This document shows, in pieces, positions 1 through 11,180 of a DNA stretch of 64,000 bases (its first letter is position 1; the number at the start of each line of letters is the position of its first letter). Origin of the DNA: Typhlomys cinereus (taxonomy: Eukaryota > Chordata > Mammalia > Rodentia > Platacanthomyidae); assembly GCA_023101885.1 (NCBI GenBank), contig JALPQD010000224.1, positions 2,362,355 to 2,426,354 on the forward strand, read 5' to 3'. The translations under genes and the position numbers were made by a program. The notes beneath the pieces are model-generated. The model saw only the letters and a program-made list of their open reading frames with translations. It had not been told where the DNA came from and made no database searches.

Positions 1-11
1 TCTTTTTTTTA

Positions 12-1041
12 AACATTTTTTATTATTATTTCTGCTCATACAAACTTAATAGGTACACCGGTTCCCTCCCTCCCTCCTCCTCCCCCCGACCCCCCTGCTC
101 CCCCTCCCCTCACCCCTCCCTCCCCATCCCCCAGTGCCTCCCCCCCAATCCCCAGAGAATCCTTTAATGTGTATGCCAGACTCTTCTCTGGGCCCTCCTC
201 TCTGATGATGTACAAGGACCCAGTGGCATTTCCCTGAACCCTTTCCCGTGTTCCCCTTAAGCATAGGAACACTACTGTGGCTGTCATTCCCTTGCCTCCA
301 AGGATCTTGGTGCCTTTAGCAAATGCTAGACTTTGTGGGGTCAATAATGTGTTGGACATAGCGCAGGTCATGCAAAGTCCTATTATGATTGCTTCGGCCC
401 TAACTTATGTGGAGTATCTTGCAAATCATTGCTCCTCCCATCCTTGTGCTCTTACACTCTTACCACTCTCTCTTCCGCAAATGTCCCTGAGCTTCAGGAT
501 GGGGAGAGATTAGTCTGGCCTAGTTCTAGGTGGTTGATATAGAGTCTCTGAAGTTCTGGATTGTGGTTTATTGATTTTCTTTTGCAGTTTTGCTGCTCCT
601 GCAATGCCCTTCACTCCATCCTGATGGGTATTGGATGTCACCCCCTGGCCAGAGATAAAAAGCTGTTAAACTAGAGTCTTGTTATAAGAGTATATTCAAA
701 GGTAGATGTAATAAAAGTAGGAAACCACAGTGAGGGAGGGGTCAATCACCCTTTTGCAAAATGGTTACTTTTTATCTGCCAGAGTATATGCCCTCCCCTT
801 CTGGTGAGATCATACCCCCTCAGTTGAAAATGATCAGGAACGAAAAGTCTGTGAACTTAACCTGATGTCTCATTACTTACTTGCAGTCCTTGATGGTCTG
901 CTGTAACATGGTCCCCTCTCTTCTGGTTTCTGGTGTGGCCCTCCTACCCCATCCCTCCTGTTCATAATCTTTTCAATTACTATAGGTATTACAGAGATTT
1001 ATCTTTATGAGTGTCTTTAGGTGGGCTGGGTGGATTTGGTA
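12..1041 (-). other. L1 3' UTR with G-rich polypurine tract
   Basis: Non-coding 3' UTR of the truncated L1. At about 61-160 the + strand is almost pure C/T with C-runs of 4-7, so the L1 sense strand is G-rich. The same tract occurs at 41045-41095 and 54998-55090 in the other two copies. A G-rich tract near the 3' end is a known conserved property of mammalian L1 3' UTRs. Confidence 0.8.
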
Positions 1042-3203
1042 CTAGGAGCCACCTATTAGGGAGTACATACGGCATTTAATTTTCTGGGTCTGGGATACTT
1101 CACTTAATATAATTGTTTCTAATAACATCCATTTCCCAGCAAATTCTAGTAATTCATTATTTTTGATGGCTGAGTAGTATTCCATTGTATAGATGTACCA
1201 CAGTTTTCTTATCCACTCGTCAACTGTTGGATATTTGGGTTGATTCCATGACTTTGCTATTGTAAACAGTGCTGCTATGAACATGGTTGTGCTTGTTCCA
1301 TCGAGGTGAATTTTTGCTGTATGTGGGGTTATTCCCAAAAGTGGAATCCCAGGGTCATATGGCATTTCAATCTTTAATTTCTTTAAGAAGCTCCAGATGG
1401 CTCGCCAGAGTGATTGTATGAGCCTGCATTCCCACCAGCAATGTAGGAGAGTTCCCCTCTCTCCACATCCTCTCCAGCATTTGTTGTTGTTTGTATTGTG
1501 GATTTTTACCATCCTGACCGGGGTGAGATGATATCTCAGGGAAGTTTTGATTTGCATTTCCCTGATGGCTAAGGAAGTGGAGCATTTTTTAAGATATTTG
1601 TTAGACATTTTAATTTCATCCCTGGTAAAGTTTCTTTTAAGTTCCAGGGCCCATTTTTTAATTGGGCCATTAGTTTCCTTGGTGTTTAGTTTTCTAAGTT
1701 CTTTGTGCACTCTGGACAGTAGAGCTCTATCAGATATGTGGTTAGTGAAGATTTTCTCCCATTCTGTGGGTTGCCTTTGAGCTCGTGTTGCAATCTCTTT
1801 ATCTGAACAGAAGCTCTTTAATTTCACAAGATCCCAACTGTTGAGAGTTGGTAGCAGTGACTGTGCCATTGGATGTCTGTTTAGGAAGTGTTGGCCTAGC
1901 CCAATCAGCTCGAGGGAGTTCCCTATCCTTTCAACTATGATTTTTATAGTCTCTGGCCTTATATCAAGGTCCTTGATCCATTTGGAATTAATTCTTGTAC
2001 ATGGTGACAAGTAAGGGTCCAGTTTTAATCTTCTGCATGTGGAGATCCAGTTTTGCCAGCACCATTTATTGAAGATACTGTTCTTTTTCCATTGAATTTT
2101 TTGGGTCCCTTTGTCAAAGACCAAATGGTTGTAATTTTGTGGGCTTATATCTGGGTCTTCAATCCTTATCCATTAATCTGTGTGTCTATTTTGGAGCCAG
2201 TACCAGGCTGTTTTTATAACTATGGATTTGCAGTATAGACTAAGGTTTGGTATGGTGATACCTCCAGCAGTGTTTTTGTTACTCAAGATTGTCTTTGTTA
2301 TCCTGGATCTTTTGTGACTCCATATGAATTTTGAGATTGTTTGGTCAACTTCTTTGAAGAATTGCTTTGGGATTTTAATTGGTATATCATTGAATCTGTA
2401 TATTTTCTTTAGTAGGATGGTCATTTTTACGATGTTGATTCTGCCAATCCAGGAACATGGGAGGTCTTTCCACCTTCTGGTGTCTTCTGCAATTTCTTTC
2501 TTTAGGGTTTTAAAGTTTTCATTGTAAAGGTCTTTTACCTCCTTGGTTAGGTTTATACAAGGTATTTCATTTTTTAGGGGCTATAGTAAATAGGATTGTT
2601 TCTCTCAGGGCTTTTTCACTTCTTTCATTCTGGGCATATAGGAAGGCCACTGATTTTTGTACATTTATTTTGTATCCTGCCACCGTGCTGAACTTCTCAA
2701 TTAGTTTCAGGAGCTTCCTGGTGGAGTTTTAGGGATCCCTCAGGTATAAGATCATGTCATCTGCAAATAGGGATAGCTTGACTTCTTCCTTGCCGATTTG
2801 AATCCCTCTTATGTCCCTTTCTTGTCTTATGGCTTCAGCTAAGACTTCAAGTACAATATTGAATAGAAGTGGTGAGAGTGGACAGCCTTGTCTAGTTCCT
2901 GATCGAAGTGGGAATGCTTCCAATTATTCCCCATTGAGCATAATCCTTGCTGTTGGCTTGTTGTATACAGCTTTTATTATATTGATAAAGGTTCCTTCCA
3001 TTCCTACTGTCTCTAGTGGTTTGATCATAAAAAGCTGTTGGATCTTGTCAAAAGCTTTTTCTGCATCTGTTGAGAGTATCATGTGGTCTTGGACTTTGGA
3101 CTGGCTTATACGATGAATTACATTTATTGATTTGCGTATGTTGAACCAAGTTTGTGTGCCAGGGATAAAGCCTACTTGTTCCCCGTGAATGATCTTTTTG
3201 ATA
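1042..3203 (-). pseudogene. L1 ORF2 remnant (RT C-terminal part to C-terminus)
   Basis: Decayed C-terminal portion of the L1 endonuclease/reverse transcriptase. Visible in order are the RT palm segment with an intact FADD catalytic motif (2756-2767), the thumb and downstream regions, and the C-terminal cysteine/histidine motif [18 protein letters not shown]. The frame is broken by a nonsense codon at about 2173 (a Gln codon in the sister copies), another at about 2922 (again Gln in the sisters), and a one-base loss near 2556 where the sisters read tataccaagg. The N-terminal endonuclease and first part of RT are missing because of 5' truncation. It cannot make a functional protein. Identity is secure from near-identity to the two longer copies. 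Confidence 0.92.
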
Positions 3204-3261
3204 CTCCACATACATTTCATTCTGTTCTTTCCATTGTTATTTTTTTAAAGACTCTAGTCAA

Positions 3262-3568
3262 TGGGCTGGAGAGATGGCTCAGGCAGGGGTTAAGGCTCTG
3301 TCTTGCAAGCAGAAAGTCCTGAGTTCAGATTCCAGGTCCCACATTAAAAAAAAAGCCAGGCAGAAATGATGATGTGCATTTCCGGCCCTAGTGGGGGGAG
3401 CCTGGGAAATCCCAAAGCAAAAGAAAATAATGAAAAAAAAGGAGATAAAAGTAATACAGGATGATCCGGAAGTCATTCTTGGTCCTCCACAGAGACACAC
3501 AGGGTACACACCCACTAAAGTAAAAAAAAGAAAAAGAAAAAAGCATTAAAAAGAACCATTAAAAAAAA
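3262..3568 (+). mobile_element. tRNA-derived SINE, older subfamily
   Basis: Begins with the A-box-like gggctggagagatggctcag and carries the B-box-like gagttcagattcc about 50 bases on, then a body ending in an A-rich tail. It is flanked by a matching 8-base CTAGTCAA at 3254-3261 and 3569-3576, the likely target-site duplication. The same head occurs at least a dozen times in the window. Confidence 0.8.
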
Positions 3569-3576
3569 CTAGTCAA

Positions 3577-4472
3577 GATCTACTAGATTGATTTAATCCA
3601 CTAATAGTTTCAAGTCTATAGCTTGTTAATATGTGTATACATACACATTATCTATTGCTTTAAATCACTGCTTCTCATACTTACATGCTTACATGCTAGC
3701 ATTAGAATCACTGAAGGATTACTGAGGAGATTGCTGGACTGAGTGGAGAGAAAATTTATGCTTTTTTTTGGTGTGAGAATCTAGGGATTCAATATACATA
3801 GTAGGCAGAGCTACACGTATGTGTTTAATAAATAAAAATTTGTTTAATAAACATATTCCGCTGCAGAGCTACACTCCCAACCCAGAGAATTTATACTTCT
3901 AACAAGTTCAAGTTACTGCTGGTGGTCTAAGGGACACATCTCAAAATGCTCTACAATGCAGGATTTTAGTGATAGGGGGAAAAAGTCAACAAACAAATCA
4001 TGCACTGCTTTGTGTCCTCATTCTCCCATTTGGCCCCAACTTTATTTTTAAACTCCTTTGCTCGTGCTTCAGATCTCAAGCTTGTCTTCTCAGGTTCTAG
4101 GCCAAATCTGCTTCCCTGGCTTTTGGTCACTCTGGCGTTCCCAGATTTCTTATCAGCCAACTTGTCCTCTTGAGTCTTCTCCCTAGTGTCTGAGTTCTAA
4201 GATCAGAGGTAAAGAGGTTGCTGGATGGTTTTGCTTGAGTGATGAATGTAATTAATCACTATGATAATTCAAGGGAAAATTACTTGCTGTTTTTCTCAGA
4301 GATCCAAAATGAGTTCGTTCTGGCATGTAATCAACCAAAAAGTCATGGGAATACCCTGGGGCTGTCTGCTCTTTATGCCCTTTCTTTTCTCTTTCTGGAA
4401 GGTAGGCGTTATCAATTAAAAAAAAACTTTGTTTTTGATTAAGAGAATCGAGTAAAACATATCATAAAGATT
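3577..4472. other. Unique upstream sequence with a possible MER5-like relic
   Basis: No gene seen. Around 3668-3735 and 3885-3952 the sequence resembles the ends of old hAT-type MER5 elements (attagaatcactg..., and a matching far end). An AT-rich stretch separates the two parts. The family assignment is from memory of the consensus and is tentative. Confidence 0.4.
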
Positions 4473-4668
4473 CTGGGCTGGCAAGATGGCTCAGCATGTA
4501 AAGGCACCAGTGCAAAAACCTGGAGATCTGAATTCTATTATCAGAGTTCACAAGGTGGATGGAGAGAACTGACTTTTGAAAGTTGTCCTCTGACCTCCAC
4601 ATATGTGCTGTGACCCCTGAGCCAGCCCTCTTTCTTCCCTCTTCCAAGTAAATAAAATATAAAAAAAA
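4473..4668 (+). mobile_element. B3/B2-type SINE
   Basis: Head gctggcaagatggctcagca with a degenerate B box, then the diagnostic gttgtcctctgacctccaca and an AT-rich tail (aagtaaataaaat...). This is the rodent B3/B2 layout. Confidence 0.82.
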
Positions 4669-4796
4669 AACCTTCTTTGCTATTGATTAATTAAAAGAAT
4701 TAAATAAAACATAACATTTCTTTTGCTAATCACCATTAGCTAAATAGAAAAGGAACTGGAGTTAAAAACACTCTAGTTGGAAAAGAAAATGACCCT

Positions 4797-4880
4797 TGCT
4801 AGGGATGGAGTTCAGTTGTTAGAATGCTTGCCTAGCATGTTTCAATCCCCAGTAGTACTAGAGAAGAAAAGAAAATGACC
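4797..4880 (+). mobile_element. ID-type SINE
   Basis: About 75 bases resembling the rodent ID element: gggatggagttcagttgtta, gaatgcttgcctagcatg, caatccccag, then an A-rich tail. Diverged from consensus. Confidence 0.7.
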
Positions 4881-7780
4881 CTTAATTGTAAATTGCCTCA
4901 CTTTGAACAGCGGTGGTTCCTCAGCTTGGGAGGAAATTGGTGAAATCAAATGTTGAGATGTCCCAGAGCTGACGTCTCTCTCTAAGGCAAAAAGTGAAAT
5001 GAATGGTAGTGCTTGGCCAGGAAGCAGCTTGCTAGGGACTCCCACGCGAAAGAGAGAGGGGGCAGCTCCTACCAGCCTAGAGTCGGGAGAGGCTGCCAGT
5101 GGAAATGAGAAATTGACTATGAGGCCAGGGAAGGAAATGGTGGTGCTGGAAACCAGCAACTAGATGATTATTGGCTGGCCAGGAACAAGCACGGGTATAT
5201 CCAATTTAAGCGTTCAGGAAAGCAGACGGAGATCCTCACATCCAAACCCCTCTAGGCATGGTTCTGCTTCTTTCTTTAGTGGTCCATTCTCCTGGACCCT
5301 CTCTCCCACCCAGCATGTGACAGAGATGGGAGTTCCAGTAATCTCTCACAAGAGTAGTTTTTAATTTCCTTGTAGCTTCAGTGTGTTAAAATAAACAACA
5401 ACAAAAAAAAGTAACCAACTAGCCTAGACTCCTCCTTCAAATACACCACAATTAAATTTTGTGCTTTGAAGGACGTGACCAAGATGGAGAATGCTTTTGG
5501 GGTACAAACTGCTGAGGGGAGTCTAGATCCGCAGCCTTTCACAGCCACCCAACCTTAAAATGCCATTGGCTCTGGGAGCAGAAGTAGTTTGATTTTGGCT
5601 GCTTTTGTCTTAGGGTCCCATCCCCCACCTATCCTGAGTGCCTTGGGATTCAGATGTAGATGTAATGCAGATTATTGAGAGAATAGGGTTAAGTAGTGAC
5701 TTCTTTGGCTGTGCTGGGGGAAGAGGGGAAGACCTCGTGCTTAGGCTGCTAGTCCCTGTTCTTTGGTGGTGGAAAGATGGCCACAGTGTTGGATCTAAAT
5801 AGTACTCGGATAGTGTTGTCTGCTGATTATCCATTGCTTGGATATTTTTGGAAAAGGAGTGAAAAGGATTATGTGAATCTCCTCTACTGGCTCTACTCAG
5901 GTAAGAGTTGAGGCTTCTTTGTTACAGATACGTATTTAATTACATACGTCTCTCTTAGCTCCTGTGGAACATTTCCATAACTTTTTATGATTTCTATGGC
6001 TTTCAACACCTACTACTCTGTGGTATGATTTTCGGTAGAGTTCTCTTGATGTGTTTGGGGGATTGATTTCACTTTTATTTCCAATCTGCAAAGTACTTTC
6101 ACACAGCACCCACACACGTGGTCATGGTAACTCCTGCAAAAACTTCACCATTTCATACAATGAAGTATAAATTCAAAGCCAGTCGATGATCTTGGGCATA
6201 TTTACTTCTGTTAATAAGCACTGATAAAATGTTTATGGTGAAAAATCAGGAAGGAAAGGCATAATTTGTTTAAAAGTAGTAAGTTCAATCGACAAAGTAA
6301 AAATATATTTAAGAAAGATAGCATGTAATAAGCCCAGTGGGTGTTTTAAGTGGAGCACAGTAAGGTGAGAAATGGAGAGATGAAAACCTCCGGTACCCCT
6401 TGGTACCGTTTTTTGAGCTGGAGGCCAAATGCATTGTTGAAGGAGAGGCGGTAGACGGATTGTCTACCTAACATGGAGGACTATGGGTAATCCTAATTTA
6501 GATCTTTAGTGTCTAATGCAAATTGATTTTGCTGTGTTCTTTACTATGCTGTTTCACCTCCCCTTTTTCCCTACTCAAGAAGCATCGCTTTACTCTTAGT
6601 CTTAGCGGAATGTCGGGCTGTGCATATCTTTCCATCTTCCTTTTTCCCCATTTCCCTTGGGCGACCGAGAAAGGATGGGAGGCCCTTTAAAGACACGTGC
6701 AGCCCTGCAGTGCCATGACGGTCGTGGCAGAACACCTTGGGGATCTTTAATGAATTCTGCCCTCAAAGTAGCTATAATTAGGGTGGTGGCGGTGGGAAAA
6801 GAAGTGTTTATATTGCTGCAGCGTTATGTATGTTTGTGTGCTAAATGTGTATTGAGGATTCCTGCCGCTTTTAGTTCATTCTGTGTGGCTTTGGACTATC
6901 TATTGCCTTCTATGCTCCTGAGCACTTGCTTCAGTGTTGACGGTGTGAGCTATGGCTTTAAGACATCTCGGACATACTTAGTCCTAGTTCTTGCCTTCCT
7001 GGAGCTTAGAGTTTGTAAGGCGGTGCACCTAGAGGTGAGCCTCAAATGGAGCAGACCATGGAACTCTGAGGAAAGAGGCGGGCCGCATTGGCTGGGCCAT
7101 CAGAGGAGGGCGGAGCTACTCTTGGAATGATATCCGCGGTGATTCTGGTCAAGGAATTTGATTATCGGCCTTGGACGTGGGAATCGCGGGCTTTGGCAAC
7201 TGAAATGGCAGGTCATTTGCGCAGCAGCTTAGAAAGGCGGTGCCGGGGTAGGGCAGTATAATCTAAAGGTGACGAGGGGATACACTAAATATAAGTCCAG
7301 AGCTGCAGTGGCTAGAGCACGCGTCAGCGCCTAGAGATCCTGCGGTCCAGGTGACGTCGGATCTGGGCGTTTTAAGGCCCTAAGGGGGTTGTGCAGGCGA
7401 TGGGAATCTCAGATAGAGACACCCGGTCGAAGACTTCCCGGCACGAAGGGACTGGCGTGGTGCCTTTTTCTGGGCGCGGGGAAGGCAACAAACTCCGCGA
7501 GATCGGCGGTGTTAACGTGCTGTGAGGTTCTTGGATGAATGGTTAGGGAACCTGATGTCCAGAGGTCGGTTAGGACAGCGCTCTGAGGAACGTGGGGTCC
7601 CGAGAGGGGCCACTGGCAACTCTTGCAGGCGGCCAGATGGGGGGGCTTAAGGGAGGATACGAAACAAACGTCTGCAGTGCCCCGAGGGGAAGTTGCACTG
7701 TGGTCAGCGAGAGGGTTGCGTGTTGCTGGCTGTTTGGGGGAGTCGATCCCGCACCCTTTTCCCCATAGAGGGCAAAGCGT
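4881..7780. other. Unique sequence upstream of the CpG island
   Basis: No exon or convincing open frame seen. Small items: a 7-base perfect inverted repeat CGGTACC/GGTACCG at 6391-6408 and an inverted CCAAT box (ATTGG, 7087-7091) in a locally GC-rich block at about 7060-7240. GC content rises steadily from about 7.3 kb toward the island. Open frames here (for example 6657-7130 +) lack any recognisable domain. Confidence 0.5.
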
Positions 7781-8548
7781 CCAGTTCCCTGACAGGTGAG
7801 CCGAGAGGGCCCAGTCCGGACCCTCTTTGCCCATTCGCCTATAACGCGGGGAAGGACCATGCAGTTCCTGGAGAGGGCTCCCCCAGGAGGAACACTACTG
7901 TGTGCTTCGTTCCGTGGGAACGCAGCCCCATCCGGAGTTCTCCTTCCGAGCACTTCTCCGCGCTCCCCTTCGGAGGAGGCGGACGCTCCGAGAACCCGGA
8001 GGCCTGGCACAGGGGCAGCCGCGGGCCCAGCGACCAGCCGCGCCCACACGCCGCCCTCCGCCGCGCCCAGCTCCCACCCCCGGAGTGCGGCCGACGCCGC
8101 GACACATGGCCGGGCTCGCGGTCCCGACTCCGGGTCTTGGCTCCGGCCGCGGGGGCGGCGGGCACGTGGCAGGGCCGGGGACTCCACCTGGCCACGCCGC
8201 GGGCCCCCAGAGGGCTGGTCCAGGGAGGGGCTGTGCCGGGAGCGGCCGGCGCGCCGCCCTGGGCGCCCGGGGCCCGTCGCTCTGCGCTCGCGGGGCGGGA
8301 AGCGCGTTAGGCGGTGTGGCCGCTGCCGTCGGGGTGGGGACTCGCGACGCCGGCCAGCAGTCGCAAGCTTCGCTGCCCAACTTGGGGCCCGGACTACATG
8401 CCCCGGCCGGCGCCCCCGCCACCTTCCTCGAGGATCCTCGTGGTCCCGGTCCCGCCCTCCGCCGGGCGCCGAGCACCCACGTCTAAGGCTGGCCGGTGGG
8501 CGGCGCCGCGGCCGGGCCGACCCCCAAAGCCAGACTTCGGAAACTCGG

Positions 8549-8730
8549 AGCCCCGCCCACCGCCACCGGCCCCGCCCACCGCCACCGCGGCCCCGCCCCT
8601 CCCGCCCGGCTCCTCCCCTTCCTGCCGGCTGGCTCCGGGCCGCTAGCCACCCGAGCCCAGGCCCGGAACGGAGTCGGAGCTCGTCTCGGCCGCCCCGCCC
8701 CGCCGCCTCCCGCCCCTCCCGCCCCTCCCG
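8549..8730. promoter_or_regulatory. GC-box (Sp/KLF-type) cluster
   Basis: Repeated CCGCCC cores. An 18-base motif, CCCCGCCCACCGCCACCG, occurs twice with a 19-base spacing (8551-8568 and 8570-8587). It is followed by ccccgcccctcccgcccgg and, at about 8695-8730, more ccgcccctcc units. Such clusters bind Sp/KLF factors in CpG-island promoters. The transcription start is not determined, but a position within several hundred bases downstream is likely. Confidence 0.6.
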
Positions 8731-8938
8731 CGAGGGCGGCCCGAAAACCCGGAGCGCGGGAGCGCGGCTCCGCCGGGCCGGGCGGCCGCACTGGGCATGC
8801 TCAGTAGCCGGGGCAGGTTTTTTGGTCGCAAGTAGGAAGCTTCTTGCACTACACCGGAGAGGGGGAGCCGCGGATCCCGTCGCGCCGCCTGCACCGCCGC
8901 CGCGCCTGCCCCAGCCCGCCCGGTCCCCGGCGGGCACG

Positions 8939-8980
8939 ATGAGCCCGCGCCCGAGCCCCAGTCGGCCCGCCGGGCAGTGA
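8939..8980 (+). other. Possible upstream ORF in the CDYL leader
   Basis: A 13-codon frame (MSPRPSPSRPAGQ, stop TGA at 8978-8980) ends 232 bases before the CDYL ATG. Its ATG has A at -3, a usable context. It counts as a uORF only if transcription starts upstream of 8939, which the sequence alone cannot show. Confidence 0.35.
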
Positions 8981-9212
8981 GCGCGGGGTGCCCAGGGCGC
9001 GTTGCGCAGCTGCTCCTGCGCACAACCCCGCCGCCGCCGCCGGCCCGCACCGGCCGCGGAGTGCGAGAGGCTCGTCCGTGCACAGCGCCCGGCGCCGGGA
9101 GCGGAGCAGGAAGCGCAGGCCACGCAGGGACCCAAGTGAAACAAAGTGTCGGCCGCCGGGCGCCGCGCCCCGACCCCGCCGCGCCCGCCCGCGCGCCACT
9201 CCGCCGCCCACC

Positions 9213-9236
9213 ATGGCTTCTGAGGAGCTGTACGAG
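9213..9236 (+). CDS. CDYL: CDYL exon 1 coding part (short isoform), first 8 codons
   Basis: The frame ATG GCT TCT GAG GAG CTG TAC GAG encodes MASEELYE and ends at a strong splice donor, GAG|GTACCT (9236/9237), in phase 0. The ATG lies in a near-perfect Kozak context, cgcccaccATGg. From known protein sequences, the short CDYL isoform starts MASEELYEVERIVD, with the chromodomain beginning right after this point; the paralog CDYL2 starts MASGDLYEV, so CDYL fits better. CDYL is a nuclear co-repressor. Its N-terminal chromodomain reads methylated histone H3, and its C-terminal crotonase-like domain binds CoA and is linked to histone decrotonylation and HDAC/REST/EZH2 complexes. Only the 8-residue leader is in this window; the exon encoding the chromodomain lies beyond the right edge. 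The placement in a CpG island supports a true first exon. The match is short, so identity rests on motif, phase, Kozak context, donor and island together. Confidence 0.85.
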
Positions 9237-9242
9237 GTACCT
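9237..9242 (+). promoter_or_regulatory. CDYL: 5' splice donor of CDYL intron 1
   Basis: GAG|GTACCT: invariant GT after the eighth codon, in phase 0. Intron 1 continues to the right edge of the window, so it is at least 54.7 kb here. Long first introns are known for this gene in other mammals. Confidence 0.8.
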
Positions 9243-9640
9243 CCCCTCCCCCCGGACCCCCAGGCCGCCCCCCACGGCCGATCGCGGCGGCCCGACGGCC
9301 CCTCCCCCGCCGCGGCCGCGGCTCGCCGGACGGGAAGCGTGCGCGAGGGGAGCCGAGCCCGGCCGCCCGAGGGGCCCGCGCGCGCGGGCGGGGGCCGCGG
9401 AGTTGCCGGGCCGGGGGAAGTGGCGCTGACACGAGTGACTTGCTCAGACTGAGCCCAAAGTGGTGCTGGCGTGGGGAACGCGAGCGCAGCCCCCGCTGGT
9501 GCGTGGCGGGGGCCGAGGGCGGTGCGAGGGGTGCTCGCGCTGTCCCTTTAACGGAGCGTTAGGGAGAGAGGGGTTCGCCTCTTCCCGGGGGGCACAGGGG
9601 ACGACGCGAACGCTGCCGCTGTCCGGGCTCCGGTGAGAGC

Positions 9641-11092
9641 CCAAGGGATGCAAAATGCTCGCACCGAAATGCCCAACGTTGACCACATGCTTTAATTAGG
9701 TTAGCATTGTGGCCAGAGCCAGGAAATTTAAATTTAACGCTGATACACCGTCCGTCCTAGCCTTGCGTGTGGGAAAGGGACCGGTCAGGACGTTGAGTTA
9801 CGGGTCTACCAGCTGCAACTTCAAGTTTGAGAGTTGTCAGTCTGAATCTTGGACATGTTTTGAATGTGTCGATGCAACTTCTTGACGGATTTCAGGGAAG
9901 ACTTCCTGGGAATACAGACGTGTAGGTGGTCTCTGTTGTTTTGGATGAACGATTCTCTGTCTTCACATATTTGTAAATAACCTCTTTTTATGAGACTTAA
10001 CTTCTGGATGCTCTCCAGACTCACCTTTGTGATGCCTTCAGGGACCTGACTGTTGAATTGGAATAGCATCTGTCACAACTAGAGCCCCCTGGTCCCAAGC
10101 GATGCGCCCAAGGTGTGTGGCCTCTTGTGTGTCGCTGCTTGTGGGCACTGAAATGGCACTTCGCTGACAGCAGTGATGGACTTCTAGCAACTTTTTTGTT
10201 TGTTTTCGTTGTTGCCTTTTTTAATAAAAGGTTTGCAAAACTTCTTAGGAGGAGGCTGCTTACCTTCTGTACACTTAATGGGAAAGTTGCCGCCTTTTCC
10301 TCCCATTGCATGTGGGCAGCACTTCTTAGCCAGCGTTGAAAATGGGCCACCCTTTTCAACCATTTTCACACATTAGTGGTGCCCTGGTGGATTCAAGATA
10401 CTTTCTTAGGTCACTTGGGGATGTAAAAAGGGAAAACTCCCACTTCCCAAGGTGCTTTGCTTCCAGGAACAAAAGTGTCTTGGAGTGGGGAAGGCCTAGA
10501 AGGCGATATAGTAGGATGTATGCAAGACGTATGATTGACAGACTGGTGGGAATGTATACAGAGAGATTGCTGGGGGATTCACTTTACATTAGATCATCCT
10601 TTGGTAGCTTAGTCTCAAATAATTCACTTTCGAGTTGGTTTTTGTGGTTAGAAGGAATCATTTGTGTTGGGCTTTGGACCAGAGGTGCACCTTATACATA
10701 AGTTGTATCCTTTTTGAATAAAAACCAACTTGAATATGACACATGGACCACTAGTGCATTATGATTTAATAATTTTTCCTTTCTGTCTCTTCCTGTTTTC
10801 TGCGTAATTATTTTCTTAGCAGAAATAACATTTAGTACTAACTTTGTCTTCATTCAGCATGCTTTTGAATGTCCAGAAGTTACATAGAGATAGAATGATT
10901 GGCTGTACCTTCAAGAAGCATCTGTTGGGAAGAAAGATATCTTGCAAATAAGTGCTAAGCTTGCATATTTGAGCTTTTGAATCTGGGTTTTACTTTAGTT
11001 GTCTTGTGCGCGTGTGAGGGGGAAAAGTATCAGAGATGTTCTTTATAAGTGTGAATGCTTGTATGTTGAGGGCAGTATCTTGTTACAGTTAA
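9641..11092 (+). other. CDYL intron 1, unique sequence
   Basis: No repeat family, exon or RNA gene recognised. GC content falls quickly from the island into ordinary AT-rich intron. The open frame on + at 10336-10701 shows no domain and is taken as chance. Confidence 0.5.
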
Positions 11093-11180
11093 AAGTCCCA
11101 GCTCTCAGGAGGCTGAGATGCAAGAATCAGAAGGTGGAGCCCATACCCTAGAGAGACCCTATCTCCAAAAAACAAAATTG
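11093..11180 (+). mobile_element. B1 SINE fragment
   Basis: Alu-like segment: cccagctctcaggaggctga, caagaatcag, then gagagaccctatctccaaaa. This is the right part of a B1 element, diverged. Confidence 0.65.

Larger units (their letters stand above)
1..3203 (-). mobile_element. L1 retrotransposon, 5'-truncated
   Basis: This is the 3' half of a LINE-1. Its 3' end (T-rich on the + strand) lies at or just before base 1 and its 3' UTR runs to about 1041. The remainder is the C-terminal half of ORF2. The body matches the full-length copies at 40993-47362 and 54937-61322 almost base for base until about 3200. There the shared sequence (gaatgatcttttt) stops abruptly and unrelated sequence begins, which is ordinary 5' truncation. 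The right-hand target-site duplication cannot be paired because the left flank is outside the window. Confidence 0.93.
7781..9640. promoter_or_regulatory. CDYL: CpG island spanning the CDYL promoter and exon 1
   Basis: About 1.9 kb of very GC-rich, CpG-dense sequence, sharply different from the AT-rich flanks. It has no TATA box upstream of the ATG but many GC boxes, which is the normal form of a broad housekeeping-type mammalian promoter. Long open frames on both strands here are a by-product of low stop-codon density. The CDYL start codon lies in the right-hand third. Confidence 0.9.

Noticed and set aside
3262..3330. tRNA gene (A-box and B-box-like motifs)
   Set aside because: The head lacks a full cloverleaf, is followed by a SINE body and A-rich tail, and recurs many times with target-site duplications.
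6657..7130. 157-codon open frame upstream of the CpG island
   Set aside because: No domain, no splice or promoter context, no repeated support. Consistent with chance.
7570..9432. A 620-codon open frame on the minus strand and several 100-400-codon frames on both strands
   Set aside because: They lie in the CpG island, are dominated by Ala, Arg, Gly and Pro, have no domain and overlap each other. High GC content removes stop codons.
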